Shown: positions 34,959 through 44,451, counted from the stretch's first letter. The stretch is 64,000 nucleotides of DNA from Collinsella aerofaciens (GCF_015548375.1 NZ_JADMWW010000009.1:1-64000); one strand, 5' to 3'. Program-made: numbers and translations. Notes: generated from the sequence alone by a model not told the origin.

Positions 34959-35050
34959 CATAGCTTTATCGCTTTTGTGCGCGGCGCCCTTGCGGTGCCG
35001 CGCTTTCTATTCGTTTGGACCATGCAACCGCATGGGGGATTGGAGCGTCT

Positions 35051-35842
35051 ATGCCCACACCTTCCACTGCACGCATGCACGACTTCGAGGTCGTCTCGAA
35101 CCGGGAGATCGCCGACGGCATCTTCTCGCTCGTCATCTCGGCCCCCAAGCTTGCAAGTGCGCTCAAGCCCGGCCAGTTTGTGAACATTGCCGTGCCCGGC
35201 GATGCTTCCTCGCTGCTTCGCGTGCCCCTGAGCTTCTATCGCGCCGACGCCGAGGCCGGCACCGTCGAGCTGTGGTACGCCGTCGTGGGCGACGATACCC
35301 GTCGTTTGTCCCAGATGGGCCCTGGCTCCACCTCTAACCTGCTGGGCCCCGGTGGCCGTGGCTGGATGGTACCCGAGGGCACCAGGAAGGCCCTGCTCGT
35401 CGCCGGTGGCATCGGTGTTCCGCCCGTGCTGTGCCTTGCCGGCAAGCTTGCCGAGCAGGGTGTGGCCGTCGACGTGTGCCTGGGTTTTGGTACCGCTTCC
35501 AAGGCCGTGGGCATCGATGAGTTCCGCGCGTTGGGCGCCACGGTCAACGTTTGCACCGACGACGGCTTGCTCGGCACGCACGGTTTTTGCACCGATCCTG
35601 CCGCCGAGCTGCTCGGCGAGGGCGGCTACGACTACGTCGCCAGCTGCGGTCCCGCCGTCATGATGAAGAAGGTCGCCGCTGCTGCCGCCGAGGCCGGTGC
35701 GTACTGCGAGGTGTCCCTCGAGCGCATGATGAGCTGTGGCTTTGGCGCCTGCAACACCTGCAATGTCGAGACGGTCGACGGTATGAAGGGCGCTTGCATG
35801 TGCGGCCCCGTGTTCGATGCTTCCAAGGTGGTGGTCTTCTAG
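35051..35842 (+). CDS. pyrK: Dihydroorotate dehydrogenase electron transfer subunit, 263 aa
   Basis: PyrK carries FAD and a 2Fe-2S cluster and passes electrons from dihydroorotate to NAD+. The ferredoxin-reductase fold (FVNIAVPGDASSLLRVPLSF) and the C-terminal cluster ligands in MMSCGFGACNTC and GACMCG are visible. ATG 35051 follows TTGGAG. The stop overlaps the pyrD GTG. Confidence 0.96.
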   Translation: MPTPSTARMHDFEVVSNREIADGIFSLVISAPKLASALKPGQFVNIAVPGDASSLLRVPLSFYRADAEAGTVELWYAVVGDDTRRLSQMGPGSTSNLLGPGGRGWMVPEGTRKALLVAGGIGVPPVLCLAGKLAEQGVAVDVCLGFGTASKAVGIDEFRALGATVNVCTDDGLLGTHGFCTDPAAELLGEGGYDYVASCGPAVMMKKVAAAAAEAGAYCEVSLERMMSCGFGACNTCNVETVDGMKGACMCGPVFDASKVVVF

Positions 35843-36765
35843 TGGGTACCGTGAACATGGCCGTCGATTTCGGCGGCGTCAAGATGCAGAACCCCATCAA
35901 CACCGCAGCCGGTACTTTTGGCTACGGCTGGCAGTTCCAGAACTTCTTTGATGTTTCCCAGCTGGGCGCCATCACCACCAAGGGTTGCGCAGCCGAGCCC
36001 TGGCCCGGCAACCCCGCGCCCCGCATGGCCGAGATCCCCGGCGGTATGATCAACTCCGTGGGCCTTCAGAACCCCGGCGTGGCCGCCTTTGCCCGCGAGT
36101 CCGGCCCGTGGCTCGAGCAGCTCTCCAAGGACGGTTGCCAGGTCATCTGTCAGGTTGCCGGCCACTCCGTTGACGAGTTTGTGCGCGCGCTCGAGATGTA
36201 TGTCGAGCTATGCCCCTGGGCTGCCGGCTACGAGATCAACGTGAGTTGCCCCAACATCGCCGCCGGCGGTGCCGCCATGGGCTCCACGCCCGAGGGCGCC
36301 TCTTCCGTTATGGCTGCCTGCCGCAAGGTGACCGATAAGCCGCTGTTCGTGAAGATGGCGCCGGTCAACGTCGCCGAGATCGCCAAGGCCCTCGAAGCCG
36401 CCGGCGCCGACGGCCTTTCGGTCATTAACTCCATCCAGGGCATGGCCATCGACGTCCATACCCGCAAGTCCCGCGTGGCAAAGCCCAAGGGCGGCCTTTC
36501 GGGCCCGCTGTGCCACCACATCGCCGTGCGCATGGTCTGGGAGGTCGCCCAGGCCGTCGATATCCCCATCAACGGTGTCGGCGGTGTCATGACCGGCGAG
36601 GATGCGGCCGAGTTTATCCTGGCCGGTGCCACCTGCGTGTCGGTCGGCATGGCCAACTTCGTCGATCCGTGCGCTTCGCTCAAGATCGCGCATGAGCTTG
36701 AGGCCTGGGCCGAGTCCCAGGGCGTAAAGGACATCAACGAGCTGGTAGGTGCTTTCGAATGCTAG
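35842..36765 (+). CDS. pyrD: Dihydroorotate dehydrogenase, class 1B catalytic subunit, 307 aa
   Basis: This FMN enzyme oxidises dihydroorotate to orotate and works as a PyrD2-PyrK2 heterotetramer. The class 1 active-site Cys lies in GYEINVSCPNI, and the C-terminal INGVGGVMTGEDAAEF binds FMN phosphate. GTG 35842 overlaps the pyrK stop; GTG 35851 and ATG 35857 are alternatives. The NAD-linked 1B form suits an anaerobe. Confidence 0.96.
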   Translation: MGTVNMAVDFGGVKMQNPINTAAGTFGYGWQFQNFFDVSQLGAITTKGCAAEPWPGNPAPRMAEIPGGMINSVGLQNPGVAAFARESGPWLEQLSKDGCQVICQVAGHSVDEFVRALEMYVELCPWAAGYEINVSCPNIAAGGAAMGSTPEGASSVMAACRKVTDKPLFVKMAPVNVAEIAKALEAAGADGLSVINSIQGMAIDVHTRKSRVAKPKGGLSGPLCHHIAVRMVWEVAQAVDIPINGVGGVMTGEDAAEFILAGATCVSVGMANFVDPCASLKIAHELEAWAESQGVKDINELVGAFEC

Positions 36766-37475
36766 AGACCGATGCCCGCGACCGCGTAATCGTCGCCCTC
36801 GACTGCGATCGTGAGCGTGCGCTCGAGCTCGCCCACGAGCTTTCGGGCCATGCCGCCTGGCTCAAGGTTGGTATGACGCTCTATTACGCTGAGGGCCCAG
36901 AGATCGTCAAGACCTTTAAGGACCTGGGCTTTAAGGTCTTCCTCGACCTTAAGTTCCATGATATTCCGCATCAGGTTCGCGGTGCCGCCCGTTCGGCCTC
37001 GCTTGCCGGTGCCGACCTGCTCTCGGTTCACGGCTTGGGTTCGGGCGCCATGCTCGCTGCCTGCCGCGAGGGTGCCGAGGAGGCGCGCGAGGATCGCGCC
37101 AAGCTCGTTGCCATCACCGTGCTCACGAGCATGAACCAGGATTCGCTGGCCGAAATCGGCGTTGAGTCGCCTGTGGCCGAGGAAGCCGCCCGTCTGGCAA
37201 AGCTTGCCCAGGCCAACGGCATCGACGGCATCGTGTGCTCGCCGATGGAGGCCCATGACATGCGCGAGTTGCTCGGCCCCGACGCGCTGATCGTGACTCC
37301 GGGCGTGCGTCCGGTGGGTGCCGCCCTTGGTGACCAGTCCCGTGTGGCGACGCCTTCCCAGGCTATCGAGCGCGGCGCGAGCCATATCGTGGTGGGCCGA
37401 CCCATCACCGGTGCCGACGACCCTGTTGCCGCCTTTGACGCCATCGTCGCCGAGCTGGTCGAAAACGTCGCGTAA
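36759..37475 (+). CDS. pyrF: Orotidine 5'-phosphate decarboxylase, 238 aa
   Basis: PyrF decarboxylates OMP to UMP. The catalytic D-K-x-x-D array is seen in VFLDLKFHDIPHQV, and the phosphate site is in VTPGVRP and HIVVGRPIT. ATG 36759 overlaps the pyrD stop. It is the last pyr gene here; carAB and pyrE are not in the window. Confidence 0.96.
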   Translation: MLETDARDRVIVALDCDRERALELAHELSGHAAWLKVGMTLYYAEGPEIVKTFKDLGFKVFLDLKFHDIPHQVRGAARSASLAGADLLSVHGLGSGAMLAACREGAEEAREDRAKLVAITVLTSMNQDSLAEIGVESPVAEEAARLAKLAQANGIDGIVCSPMEAHDMRELLGPDALIVTPGVRPVGAALGDQSRVATPSQAIERGASHIVVGRPITGADDPVAAFDAIVAELVENVA

Positions 37476-37520
37476 AAGATTCCCCTAAGTCACCACTTTT
37501 GGGTTTCATTAGCACAAAAT

Positions 37521-37578
37521 AGCCCCTGTGCCTGCGTAAACTTTCCCATCCTTTGTGTGGAATCGCAGGTCAGGGGCT
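37521..37578. terminator. Hairpin after the pyr operon
   Basis: AGCCCCTG (37521-37528) plus CCTGCG (37531-37536) pair with CGCAGG (37564-37569) plus CAGGGGCT (37571-37578) around a 27-nt loop. A weak T-rich tail (TAACTTT) follows. Confidence 0.6.
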
Positions 37579-37597
37579 TAACTTTGGGCGCAGTATA

Positions 37598-37626
37598 TTG
37601 CACTTTTTGCGGGTATCGTCTAACCT
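37598..37626 (+). promoter_or_regulatory. Possible promoter of mihF
   Basis: TTGCAC (37598-37603), a 17-bp spacer and TAACCT (37621-37626). The -35 is good and the -10 moderate. It lies about 90 nt before mihF. Confidence 0.4.
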
Positions 37627-37714
37627 ATGGAGCCGCGATTGGGCATTTTGTACGTTCTACGTGCTAAAATGCCAATTATTGAATCAGATATAACCCAACT
37701 ATTTGGAGGTACGA

Positions 37715-38023
37715 ATGGCACTCCCTCAGCTTACCGATGAGCAGCGCAAGCAGGCTCTTGAGAAGGCTGCTGCCGCACGTCACGCCCGCGCTGAGCTTCG
37801 TGAGCAGATCAAGAAGGGCGAGAAGTCCCTCGAGTCCGTGCTCAACTCCGATGACCCCATCGCTTCCCGCATGAAGGTTTCCACCCTCATCGAGTCTCTT
37901 CCTGGTTATGGCAAGGCCAAGGCCGCCAAGATCATGGAGGAGCTCGGTATCTCCGCTACCCGTCGCGTCCAGGGCCTCGGCGTCCGTCAGCGCGAGCAGC
38001 TCCTCGAGCAGCTGACCAAATAA
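37715..38023 (+). CDS. mihF: Integration host factor, actinobacterial type, 102 aa
   Basis: mIHF is a nucleoid protein of Actinobacteria unrelated to the alpha/beta IHF of Proteobacteria. It is made of an N-terminal helix and a helix-two-turn-helix domain (STLIESLPGYGKAKAAKIME, then ISATRRVQGLGVRQREQLL). ATG 37715 has GGAGGT upstream. The mihF-gmk-rpoZ order is typical of the phylum and is one of the strongest taxonomic clues in the window. Confidence 0.95.
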   Translation: MALPQLTDEQRKQALEKAAAARHARAELREQIKKGEKSLESVLNSDDPIASRMKVSTLIESLPGYGKAKAAKIMEELGISATRRVQGLGVRQREQLLEQLTK

Positions 38024-38593
38024 GTGAGCGCTCAGGATTCCAAGCTCTTTGTGATTTCTGGACCGTCAGGCGCAGGGAAGGGTACGCTCGTCACTCGTGT
38101 GCGCGAGCGCCGCTCGAACCTGGGCCTGACGGTTTCGGCTACCACGCGAGCACCACGCAAAGGTGAGGTCGACGGCGTTAACTACTTTTTTCTGACGCGC
38201 GAGGAGTTCGACCGCCGCGTGGCAAACGGCGAGTTTGTTGAGTGGGCCGAGGTCCACGGTAACTGCTACGGCACGTTGGTGAGCGAGGTCACATCCAAGC
38301 TCGCCTCGGGCGCGTCTCTGATTTTGGAGATCGATGTCCAGGGCGCCCTGCAGGTGAAGGAGCGTTTCCCCGAGGCCGTGCTGATCTTTATCAAGCCGCC
38401 TTCGCTTGAGGTGCTCCGCGAGCGTCTAGTCGGTCGCGGTACCGAGACGCCCGAGACGATTGAGCTGCGTATGGCAAACGCCGCCGATGAGCTTGCCCTT
38501 GCCGACCGCTACGACGACGTCGTGGTAAATGACGATCTCGACCGCGCGACCGATGAGCTCGTTCGCGTTCTCGATATGCATGAAAGGATCTGA
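38024..38593 (+). CDS. gmk: Guanylate kinase, 189 aa
   Basis: Gmk converts GMP to GDP. The P-loop SGPSGAGKGTLV is at the N-terminus, followed by SATTRAPRKGEVDGVNYFF for GMP binding and LEIDVQGALQV. GTG 38024 immediately follows the mihF stop, so expression is probably coupled. Confidence 0.97.
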   Translation: MSAQDSKLFVISGPSGAGKGTLVTRVRERRSNLGLTVSATTRAPRKGEVDGVNYFFLTREEFDRRVANGEFVEWAEVHGNCYGTLVSEVTSKLASGASLILEIDVQGALQVKERFPEAVLIFIKPPSLEVLRERLVGRGTETPETIELRMANAADELALADRYDDVVVNDDLDRATDELVRVLDMHERI

Positions 38594-38598
38594 GGTCC

Positions 38599-38880
38599 GT
38601 GTCCGTTGTAAAGCCTTGCATTGACGATCTTCTGGAGAAGACCGATCACAACCGCTTCCTGCTCGCTTCGCTTGCCTCCAAGCGCGCCTGCGACATCAAT
38701 AGCATGCTGCGTGGCCAGCACAACCGCGTGCTTGCCGTCCAGGATGTCGATGACATCACCATCGGGCTTTCCGGTGCCGACACCATCTCGATGGCTATGG
38801 ACGAGATTGTCGACGGCGACATCTCTTACGACGAGGCCCGTTACGAGAAGGCGCTCGGCCACAAGGTTGCTGAAGCCTAA
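38599..38880 (+). CDS. rpoZ: RNA polymerase omega subunit, 93 aa
   Basis: Omega helps assemble the beta-prime subunit. The conserved N-terminal PCIDDLLEKTDHNRFLLASL followed by ASKRACDIN is clear. GTG 38599 lies five bases after gmk, and the stop abuts thiI. The gmk-rpoZ pair is conserved in most bacteria. Confidence 0.94.
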   Translation: MSVVKPCIDDLLEKTDHNRFLLASLASKRACDINSMLRGQHNRVLAVQDVDDITIGLSGADTISMAMDEIVDGDISYDEARYEKALGHKVAEA

Positions 38881-40125
38881 ATGGCGGCTCGCGTCTGCCT
38901 GGTCCACTATCACGAGGTTGGACTGAAGGGTAAGAACCGCGCACATTTTGAGCATATCCTCATGGATAACATCAAGGCGGCCTTGGCCGCCTTTTCCGTG
39001 AATGCCGTGTCTCGAATTTCCGGTTATATCCTCGTGACCTTTAACGAGCATCAGGCCGACGAGGCGGCGCGTGTCATTCGCACCGTTCCCGGCGTTGCTC
39101 GTGTGTCTTTGGCGTATCACACCAATCGTGACCCTCAGGAGTACTGTGCCGCCGCCGTGAAGGCGCTGCGCGAGTTTGGTTCCTTCGATTCGTTTAAGGT
39201 GCACGCCAAGCGCTCCAATACCGACTATGAGCTCACCTCGATTGACATCAATCGTCAGGTGGGCGAGGTGCTGTGCGAGGCCTTCCCCGATAAAAAGGTT
39301 CAAATGCATGACCCCGATGCGATGGTGCACGTACTGGTGGTCCAGGGTAGCGTTTATGTGTACGCGCGCTCCGAGCGCGGCGTGGGCGGTCTGCCGGTGG
39401 GTTCTGCCGGCAAGGTCGTGACGCTGCTGTCGTCGGGTATTGATTCTCCGGTGGCGACCTGGATGCTCGCGCGTCGCGGCGCGGTGTGCGTGCCGGTACA
39501 TTTCTCAGGTCGTCCGCAGACGCCCGACACGAGCGAGTATTTGGTGCAGGACATCATCCGTGCGCTTGAGCCGGGTGTCCAGATCGGCCGCCTGTACGTG
39601 GTGCCGTTTGGCGATTGCCAGCGTGAGATTTCGGTCACCTGTCCCAGCAACCTGCGCGTGATCATGTATCGCCGCATTATGTATTCGGTTGCCGAGCGCA
39701 TTGCACACATCGAGGGCGCCAAGGCCATCGTGACGGGCGAATCGCTTGGACAGGTTGCCTCCCAAACGCTTGAGAATATCATGGCCGTTAACGAGGCCGT
39801 GAAGATCCCCGTGTTCCGTCCGCTCATCGGTTCGGACAAGCAGGAGATTATCGCGCGCGCCGAGGAGATTGGTACGTTCGATATCTCGACTGAGGCCGCT
39901 CCCGACTGCTGCACGCTGTTTATGCCGCGTCGTCCCGAGACGCACGCTAAACTCGATGCCGTGCATGAGGCCTGGGAGTTGTTCGATCACGAGGAGATGA
40001 TCGAGCGCCTACTCAAGCAGACCGAGTACATCGACTTCGAAAGCAACACGTATAAGGCCCCTAAGACCTTAAAACGCAAACATTCGGAGCTTGCTCCGCG
40101 TGAGATTTACCAAGATCACGAGTAA
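38881..40125 (+). CDS. thiI: tRNA 4-thiouridine synthetase ThiI, 414 aa
   Basis: ThiI adenylates U8 of tRNA for sulfur transfer. Domains in order are an N-terminal ferredoxin-like part, THUMP (about 60-165) and a PP-loop ATPase with LLSSGIDSPVATWM. There is no C-terminal rhodanese domain, as in the short ThiI form, so sulfur comes from a dedicated desulfurase. ATG 38881 follows the rpoZ stop with no gap. A perfect terminator follows. Confidence 0.95.
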   Translation: MAARVCLVHYHEVGLKGKNRAHFEHILMDNIKAALAAFSVNAVSRISGYILVTFNEHQADEAARVIRTVPGVARVSLAYHTNRDPQEYCAAAVKALREFGSFDSFKVHAKRSNTDYELTSIDINRQVGEVLCEAFPDKKVQMHDPDAMVHVLVVQGSVYVYARSERGVGGLPVGSAGKVVTLLSSGIDSPVATWMLARRGAVCVPVHFSGRPQTPDTSEYLVQDIIRALEPGVQIGRLYVVPFGDCQREISVTCPSNLRVIMYRRIMYSVAERIAHIEGAKAIVTGESLGQVASQTLENIMAVNEAVKIPVFRPLIGSDKQEIIARAEEIGTFDISTEAAPDCCTLFMPRRPETHAKLDAVHEAWELFDHEEMIERLLKQTEYIDFESNTYKAPKTLKRKHSELAPREIYQDHE

Positions 40126-40135
40126 ATTTGTGCAT

Positions 40136-40168
40136 AGACCGACGATGCTCTTGCATCGTCGGTCTTTT
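40136..40168 (+). terminator. Intrinsic terminator after thiI
   Basis: AGACCGACGATGC (40136-40148) and GCATCGTCGGTCT (40153-40165) pair perfectly with a TCTT loop, followed by TTT. Confidence 0.9.
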
Positions 40169-40338
40169 GCTATCTGGGCATTTTGCGGCTAAGTGTTCAT
40201 TTGCTGACGTGTGTCTGAATAAATGGACAGATTTGTGCAAGGTTTTGGTCAGCTTTTGGTTTGACTGCGAAAACCGGTTTTGAAGCATGGCTGTTGCAGG
40301 GCTCTTTTCCTGACACGATGTTGTTGGGAGGTTTTGCT

Positions 40339-41052
40339 ATGGCGCAGCGCGAACAACACGAACGGGTCAAAAAGATGGACCGCTGGGCGGGCAAGCTGCT
40401 CGGTCATAAGGCTGTGGTGGTGGCGATACTGGTCGTCATTGCGATGGCGAGCGGCTTGGCGATGGCGAACCTTAGCGGCGGTACTGGCGGCGTGTCGTTT
40501 GAGCGCACTGATGGTTCGGGCTCGTTAGTGGAGCCGGGATCCGGCGATGCCTCGAGCGGAAAGACATCCGAAGGCTCTTCGTCTAAGGCGTCTGCCGCGG
40601 CAGAGGTTTATGTCGATGTTGATGGTGCCGTTGTGTCGCCCGGTGTATATCGCGTCAAGGACGGCGCGCGGGTGGCTCAGGCGATAGATGCCGCCGGCGG
40701 GCTGGCGCCCGAGGCAGACGTTACGGGGCTCAATCGGGCATCCAAGGTCGTCGATGGGCAGAAGATTCACGTTCCAACGGTGGGGGAGCAGCAGGCGTCC
40801 ATTGCGGAAGCCGGTGTTGATGGTGGGGCTTCCGCATCATTGGGCGTGAGTGGCGCAACGGGCCTAGTCAACATCAATACGGCAAGCGCGGCAGAGCTGC
40901 AAACGCTCTCGGGCATCGGTCCCTCCATGGCACAGTCGATTATCGATGAGCGGACAAAGAACGGTGCTTTTGCCTCGGTTGACGATCTGATGCGTGTGTC
41001 GGGAATCGGCGAGAAGAAGCTTGCCAAAATCAAAGATTGCATCTGCGTATGA
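40339..41052 (+). CDS. comEA: ComEA-type DNA-binding competence protein, 237 aa
   Basis: ComEA binds incoming DNA outside the membrane and feeds it to ComEC. It has one N-terminal membrane anchor (VVVAILVVIAMASGLAMA), a Ser/Gly-rich linker, an SLBB domain (YVDVDGAVVSPGVYRVKDGA) and a C-terminal helix-hairpin-helix pair (LVNINTASAAELQTLSGIG). ATG 40339 follows GGGAGGT. The stop overlaps the comEC start (ATGA). Confidence 0.94.
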   Translation: MAQREQHERVKKMDRWAGKLLGHKAVVVAILVVIAMASGLAMANLSGGTGGVSFERTDGSGSLVEPGSGDASSGKTSEGSSSKASAAAEVYVDVDGAVVSPGVYRVKDGARVAQAIDAAGGLAPEADVTGLNRASKVVDGQKIHVPTVGEQQASIAEAGVDGGASASLGVSGATGLVNINTASAAELQTLSGIGPSMAQSIIDERTKNGAFASVDDLMRVSGIGEKKLAKIKDCICV

Positions 41053-43352
41053 GTGCGACCGAGCGCGAACATGTGATGCCTCCGCGGCCCCTGATGCCGT
41101 GGACGATGGCCCTGTGTGCCGGCATGTGCATGAGCTGCGCCTTGGTGCTCAACGTGGCCGCCGATGCGCTGCTGTGGGAGCGGGCTTCGGCGGTCGGGCC
41201 GCTTTGGGCCATCCCCGTTGCGGCGGCGGTATTCGTTGTGCTGGCTCAATCTTGTGCGTGGCTTGCCCCTTGGAAGCGGTGGCTGTATGCCGCGTCCGTC
41301 GGTCTTGTGGCGGGAGCGGTCGTCTCGGCCTGGTGGGCTGTGGGCGCGCTAAGCGCCTCGAAGGCGCTCGACGGTCGAGCGGCAAGCAGCCTTGAGTTTG
41401 TCGTGCAGGGTGATCCATCCATAAACGACGACGTGTTTTCCTATACCTGCGAGGCACGCGCGGACGGTAAGAACTTGGCAATGGTTCGCCTATCGTGCGA
41501 CCTCGAGCTCAAGGTCGGGGCGCACGTGCGTGTTATCGGTCGCGTTTCACGTTTTGAGAACGATGCGTATGGACGATCGCGCGTGCTCCGAGGTGAGGTG
41601 CGCAAGGTTAAAGTCGTTCGGATTTTGTCGGTCGATGAGGACTCTCCGGGACCGCTTCTTCGGATGCGAAATGGGCTGCTTGCGTCCATCGCGCCTGCGA
41701 CCGACCCGGCGCGTGCACTCATAGCCGGTGTCGCCTGCGGTCGTTCGGCCGAGCTGCGCGCCCAGCCGACGGGCGACTGGTTTTCGGTGACGGGAACGGC
41801 GCATCTTATCGCCGTCTCGGGCAGCCATTTGGCTATCGTGGGGTTTGTAATCGAGGGTGTATTGCAAAAGACTCGGTGCTCACGTGGTCTTCAGCGGGCG
41901 ATATTGGCGATAACGCTTGTGGGCTACGTTGCCTTTACGGGCGCGTCTCCCTCGGCCGTGCGCGCGTGCTGCATGGTGTTCGCGACGCTTGTCGTAAACG
42001 GCGCGGGGCGTCGCCGGCACGGAATTTCGGCACTCTTCGTAACCATGTCCATCTTTGTGCTGCTGCGGCCGACGGTTCTGTTCGAGATGGGATTTCAGCT
42101 TTCATGTGCCAGCGTCTTAGCCATTCTGTGCTTTTGCCCCTATGCGACCTACGCTTTGGGTGAGCTTAGTGTTCCGTCGGGCGTTGCCGGCATGCTTTCC
42201 GTCACGCTGTGCTCGCAACTGGCGACACTTCCCATTACCATTCCTGCCTTTGGTACGTTCTCGCTCATTGCTCCGCTGGCAAATGCGGTCCTCGGTCCGG
42301 TGGTGAGCGTACTGCTCGTCGTGTCCATCGTGCTGGTTCCCTTTTCGCTCGTGGGACCGTTGCGGACTTGGGCGCTCGTTGTGCCCATGATTGCCGCCCG
42401 TTGCGCGCTGTTTTTCGAGCAGCTGTTTGCCGCCGTGCCGGGTGCATCCGTGAGTGTGCCGCCCGATAGCAAGTGGATTTACCTAGTGCCGTGTTTGCTG
42501 GCGGTTCTGCTTGTCCGGTGGCCGCGTCCCCGTGCACGTCCTATGGCGGTGGGGCTTGCATGCCTGGTGCTCTTGGCTGCGATTCCGTACGCCTACTGGG
42601 ATCGATTCGCTCCGCCTTCGGTGACGGTGCTCGATGTGGGCCAGGCCGATGCGATTCTTATTCGCCAGGGCGGCGCAGTGGCGCTCGTCGACTGCGGGCT
42701 CGACGAGCGCGTGGTGGCGGCGTTGGTTCGCAATAACGTGCACCATATCGATGCCGTCTTTGTGACGCATTGGGATGAGGACCACTGGGGTGGTCTGCCT
42801 GCCGTGCTCGAACAGTTTTCGGTCGGAACGATTGCCGTGGCGGCGGATGCGCTGGAGGATGCTCCTGCCGAGGTATTGAACCGACCTGGCGTGGAGTATC
42901 GGCAGGTGTGCCGTGGGGATACGGTCGACATCGGCTCTTTTTGCGCCCGCGTGGTGTGGCCATTCGAGTCCGTGGATGGCGAGGGAAATGAGGACTCGCT
43001 TGTCCTGTTGCTCTCTTATGTTCAGGAAGGCAAGGGCCTGCGCATACTCCTCACCGGTGATGCCGAGCTTGACCAAGAACGGGAATTCGTGCAGGAGGTG
43101 GGGGATATCGATGTCCTTAAACTTGGGCATCACGGCTCTAAGGTTTCAGTTGATGGTGAGTTGCTGGACGTCCTGAAGCCCGAGCTTTCCCTCGCGAGCG
43201 CGGGCGAGGGGAATCGATACGGCCATCCGTCCGATGCCTGCATCGATGCCGTTAAGGAAGCGGGCGGCGTGTTCGCGTGCACCATCGAACACGGCGATAT
43301 CACCATCACGCCGACTGCGAATGGCTTTGCGATGCGATGCCAGCGACCGTGA
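41049..43352 (+). CDS. comEC: ComEC/Rec2 DNA channel protein, 767 aa
   Basis: ComEC is the membrane channel for single-stranded DNA in transformation. It has an N-terminal hydrophobic region, a DUF4131-like soluble part (about 100-210), the competence-domain helices with AVSGSHLAIVGFVIEG, and a C-terminal metallo-beta-lactamase-like domain (VTVLDVGQADAIL, then THWDEDHWGG). ATG 41049 overlaps comEA by four bases. The metal-binding HxDxDH residues are retained, so nuclease activity is possible. Confidence 0.95.
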   Translation: MSATEREHVMPPRPLMPWTMALCAGMCMSCALVLNVAADALLWERASAVGPLWAIPVAAAVFVVLAQSCAWLAPWKRWLYAASVGLVAGAVVSAWWAVGALSASKALDGRAASSLEFVVQGDPSINDDVFSYTCEARADGKNLAMVRLSCDLELKVGAHVRVIGRVSRFENDAYGRSRVLRGEVRKVKVVRILSVDEDSPGPLLRMRNGLLASIAPATDPARALIAGVACGRSAELRAQPTGDWFSVTGTAHLIAVSGSHLAIVGFVIEGVLQKTRCSRGLQRAILAITLVGYVAFTGASPSAVRACCMVFATLVVNGAGRRRHGISALFVTMSIFVLLRPTVLFEMGFQLSCASVLAILCFCPYATYALGELSVPSGVAGMLSVTLCSQLATLPITIPAFGTFSLIAPLANAVLGPVVSVLLVVSIVLVPFSLVGPLRTWALVVPMIAARCALFFEQLFAAVPGASVSVPPDSKWIYLVPCLLAVLLVRWPRPRARPMAVGLACLVLLAAIPYAYWDRFAPPSVTVLDVGQADAILIRQGGAVALVDCGLDERVVAALVRNNVHHIDAVFVTHWDEDHWGGLPAVLEQFSVGTIAVAADALEDAPAEVLNRPGVEYRQVCRGDTVDIGSFCARVVWPFESVDGEGNEDSLVLLLSYVQEGKGLRILLTGDAELDQEREFVQEVGDIDVLKLGHHGSKVSVDGELLDVLKPELSLASAGEGNRYGHPSDACIDAVKEAGGVFACTIEHGDITITPTANGFAMRCQRP

Positions 43353-43360
43353 CGACGTCG

Positions 43361-43390
43361 TTGGCGTGTGGTGGGCCCCTGGGCTAGAAT
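43361..43390 (+). promoter_or_regulatory. Promoter of holA
   Basis: TTGGCG (43361-43366), an 18-bp spacer and TAGAAT (43385-43390), about 40 nt before the holA start. Confidence 0.5.
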
Positions 43391-43430
43391 GGCACGGAAC
43401 GAATACGAAGGCCTGCGGGAGGGGAGCGCA

Positions 43431-44396
43431 ATGTCCGAAACCGGTCTGCTGCCGGCATATCTGATTGTCGGTACCGACGGAGTCAAGCGCGATCACGCCG
43501 TCTCGCGTATGAAAGCGCGTCTGGAAAAGTCGGGCATGGTCGAGTTCAACCTCGACGAGCGCGACATGACCAAGGACCCCGAGATCGAGTCCATTATCGG
43601 ATCGCTTAACACCTTTCCGATGGGCAGCGAGTTTCGCCTGGTAATCCTTGATGGCTGCTCAAAGCTCGCCAAGGCGGTCTCGGAGCCGCTTGTCGAGTAT
43701 CTGGCGAGTCCCAGCCCCACAACGGTTTGCCTTATAATCGCCGATTCGCTTGCCAAGAACACGCGCCTGTACAAGGCGATCGCCAAGATTGACAAGAAGG
43801 CCGTGATCGACTGTTCAGGCACTAAGCGCTGGGAGCTGCCGCGTCGCGTGCAGCAGATGGCGACGCAGCACGGAAAGTCCATCTCGACGGCGGCTGCCGA
43901 GGAGCTCGTTTCGCGCTCGGGCGAGAACACCCGCATGCTCGATAACGACTTGGCTAAGCTTGTCCAGATGGTCGAGGCGCCCCAGATTGAGCTTGCCGAC
44001 GTTGAGCGCTGGATTGTACGTACGGCTGAGGTTCAACCCTGGGACTTTCTCAATGCGGTCTCGGCACGTGACATGCGCCGCTCGCTCGAGCTCTTCAATC
44101 TACTGCCCTCCAAGAGCTACGTGTGGACTTATACATTGCTGTGCGGCCGCATTCGCGAACTGATCGTTGCCAAGGCGCTCGATGCGCGCGGGCAGGGGCG
44201 TGAGCTCGCTGCGACGCTCAAGCTCCAGTCCTGGCAGGTCAAGAATCACCTGACCTGGGCACGTCGCTTTTCGATGGCAGAGCTCGTCGCAGCGCTCGAG
44301 GGGGCAGTCGATGTGGAGCTCGCGCTCAAGGGTTCGGCCGATTCTCAGACCGCGCTTTTGCTCTGGATTACGAACATCTTGAGAAAATCGTGTTGA
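43431..44396 (+). CDS. holA: DNA polymerase III delta subunit, 321 aa
   Basis: Delta opens the sliding clamp in the clamp loader. The protein shows the family N-terminal segment PAYLIVGTDGVKRDHAVSRM and the C-terminal helical region. The pattern of residues (RLVILDGCSKLAKAVSEPL, then MLDNDLAKL) matches HolA/YqeN. ATG 43431 follows GGGAGGGGAGCGCA. The comEA-comEC-holA-rpsT order is widely conserved, which supports the call. Confidence 0.93.
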   Translation: MSETGLLPAYLIVGTDGVKRDHAVSRMKARLEKSGMVEFNLDERDMTKDPEIESIIGSLNTFPMGSEFRLVILDGCSKLAKAVSEPLVEYLASPSPTTVCLIIADSLAKNTRLYKAIAKIDKKAVIDCSGTKRWELPRRVQQMATQHGKSISTAAAEELVSRSGENTRMLDNDLAKLVQMVEAPQIELADVERWIVRTAEVQPWDFLNAVSARDMRRSLELFNLLPSKSYVWTYTLLCGRIRELIVAKALDARGQGRELAATLKLQSWQVKNHLTWARRFSMAELVAALEGAVDVELALKGSADSQTALLLWITNILRKSC

Positions 44397-44441
44397 TACC
44401 TGCCTATTTGACAAATTCGTTCTATCCCTTTGAGGGGGAGC

Positions 44442-44451
44442 GTGCTATAGT
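44442..44451 (+). promoter_or_regulatory. Extended -10 promoter of rpsT
   Basis: GTGCTATAGT (44442-44451) is identical to the rpmB promoter element. No good -35 is found 16-18 bp upstream, consistent with an extended -10 promoter. TTGACA at 44408-44413 is too far away to be its partner. Confidence 0.55.
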
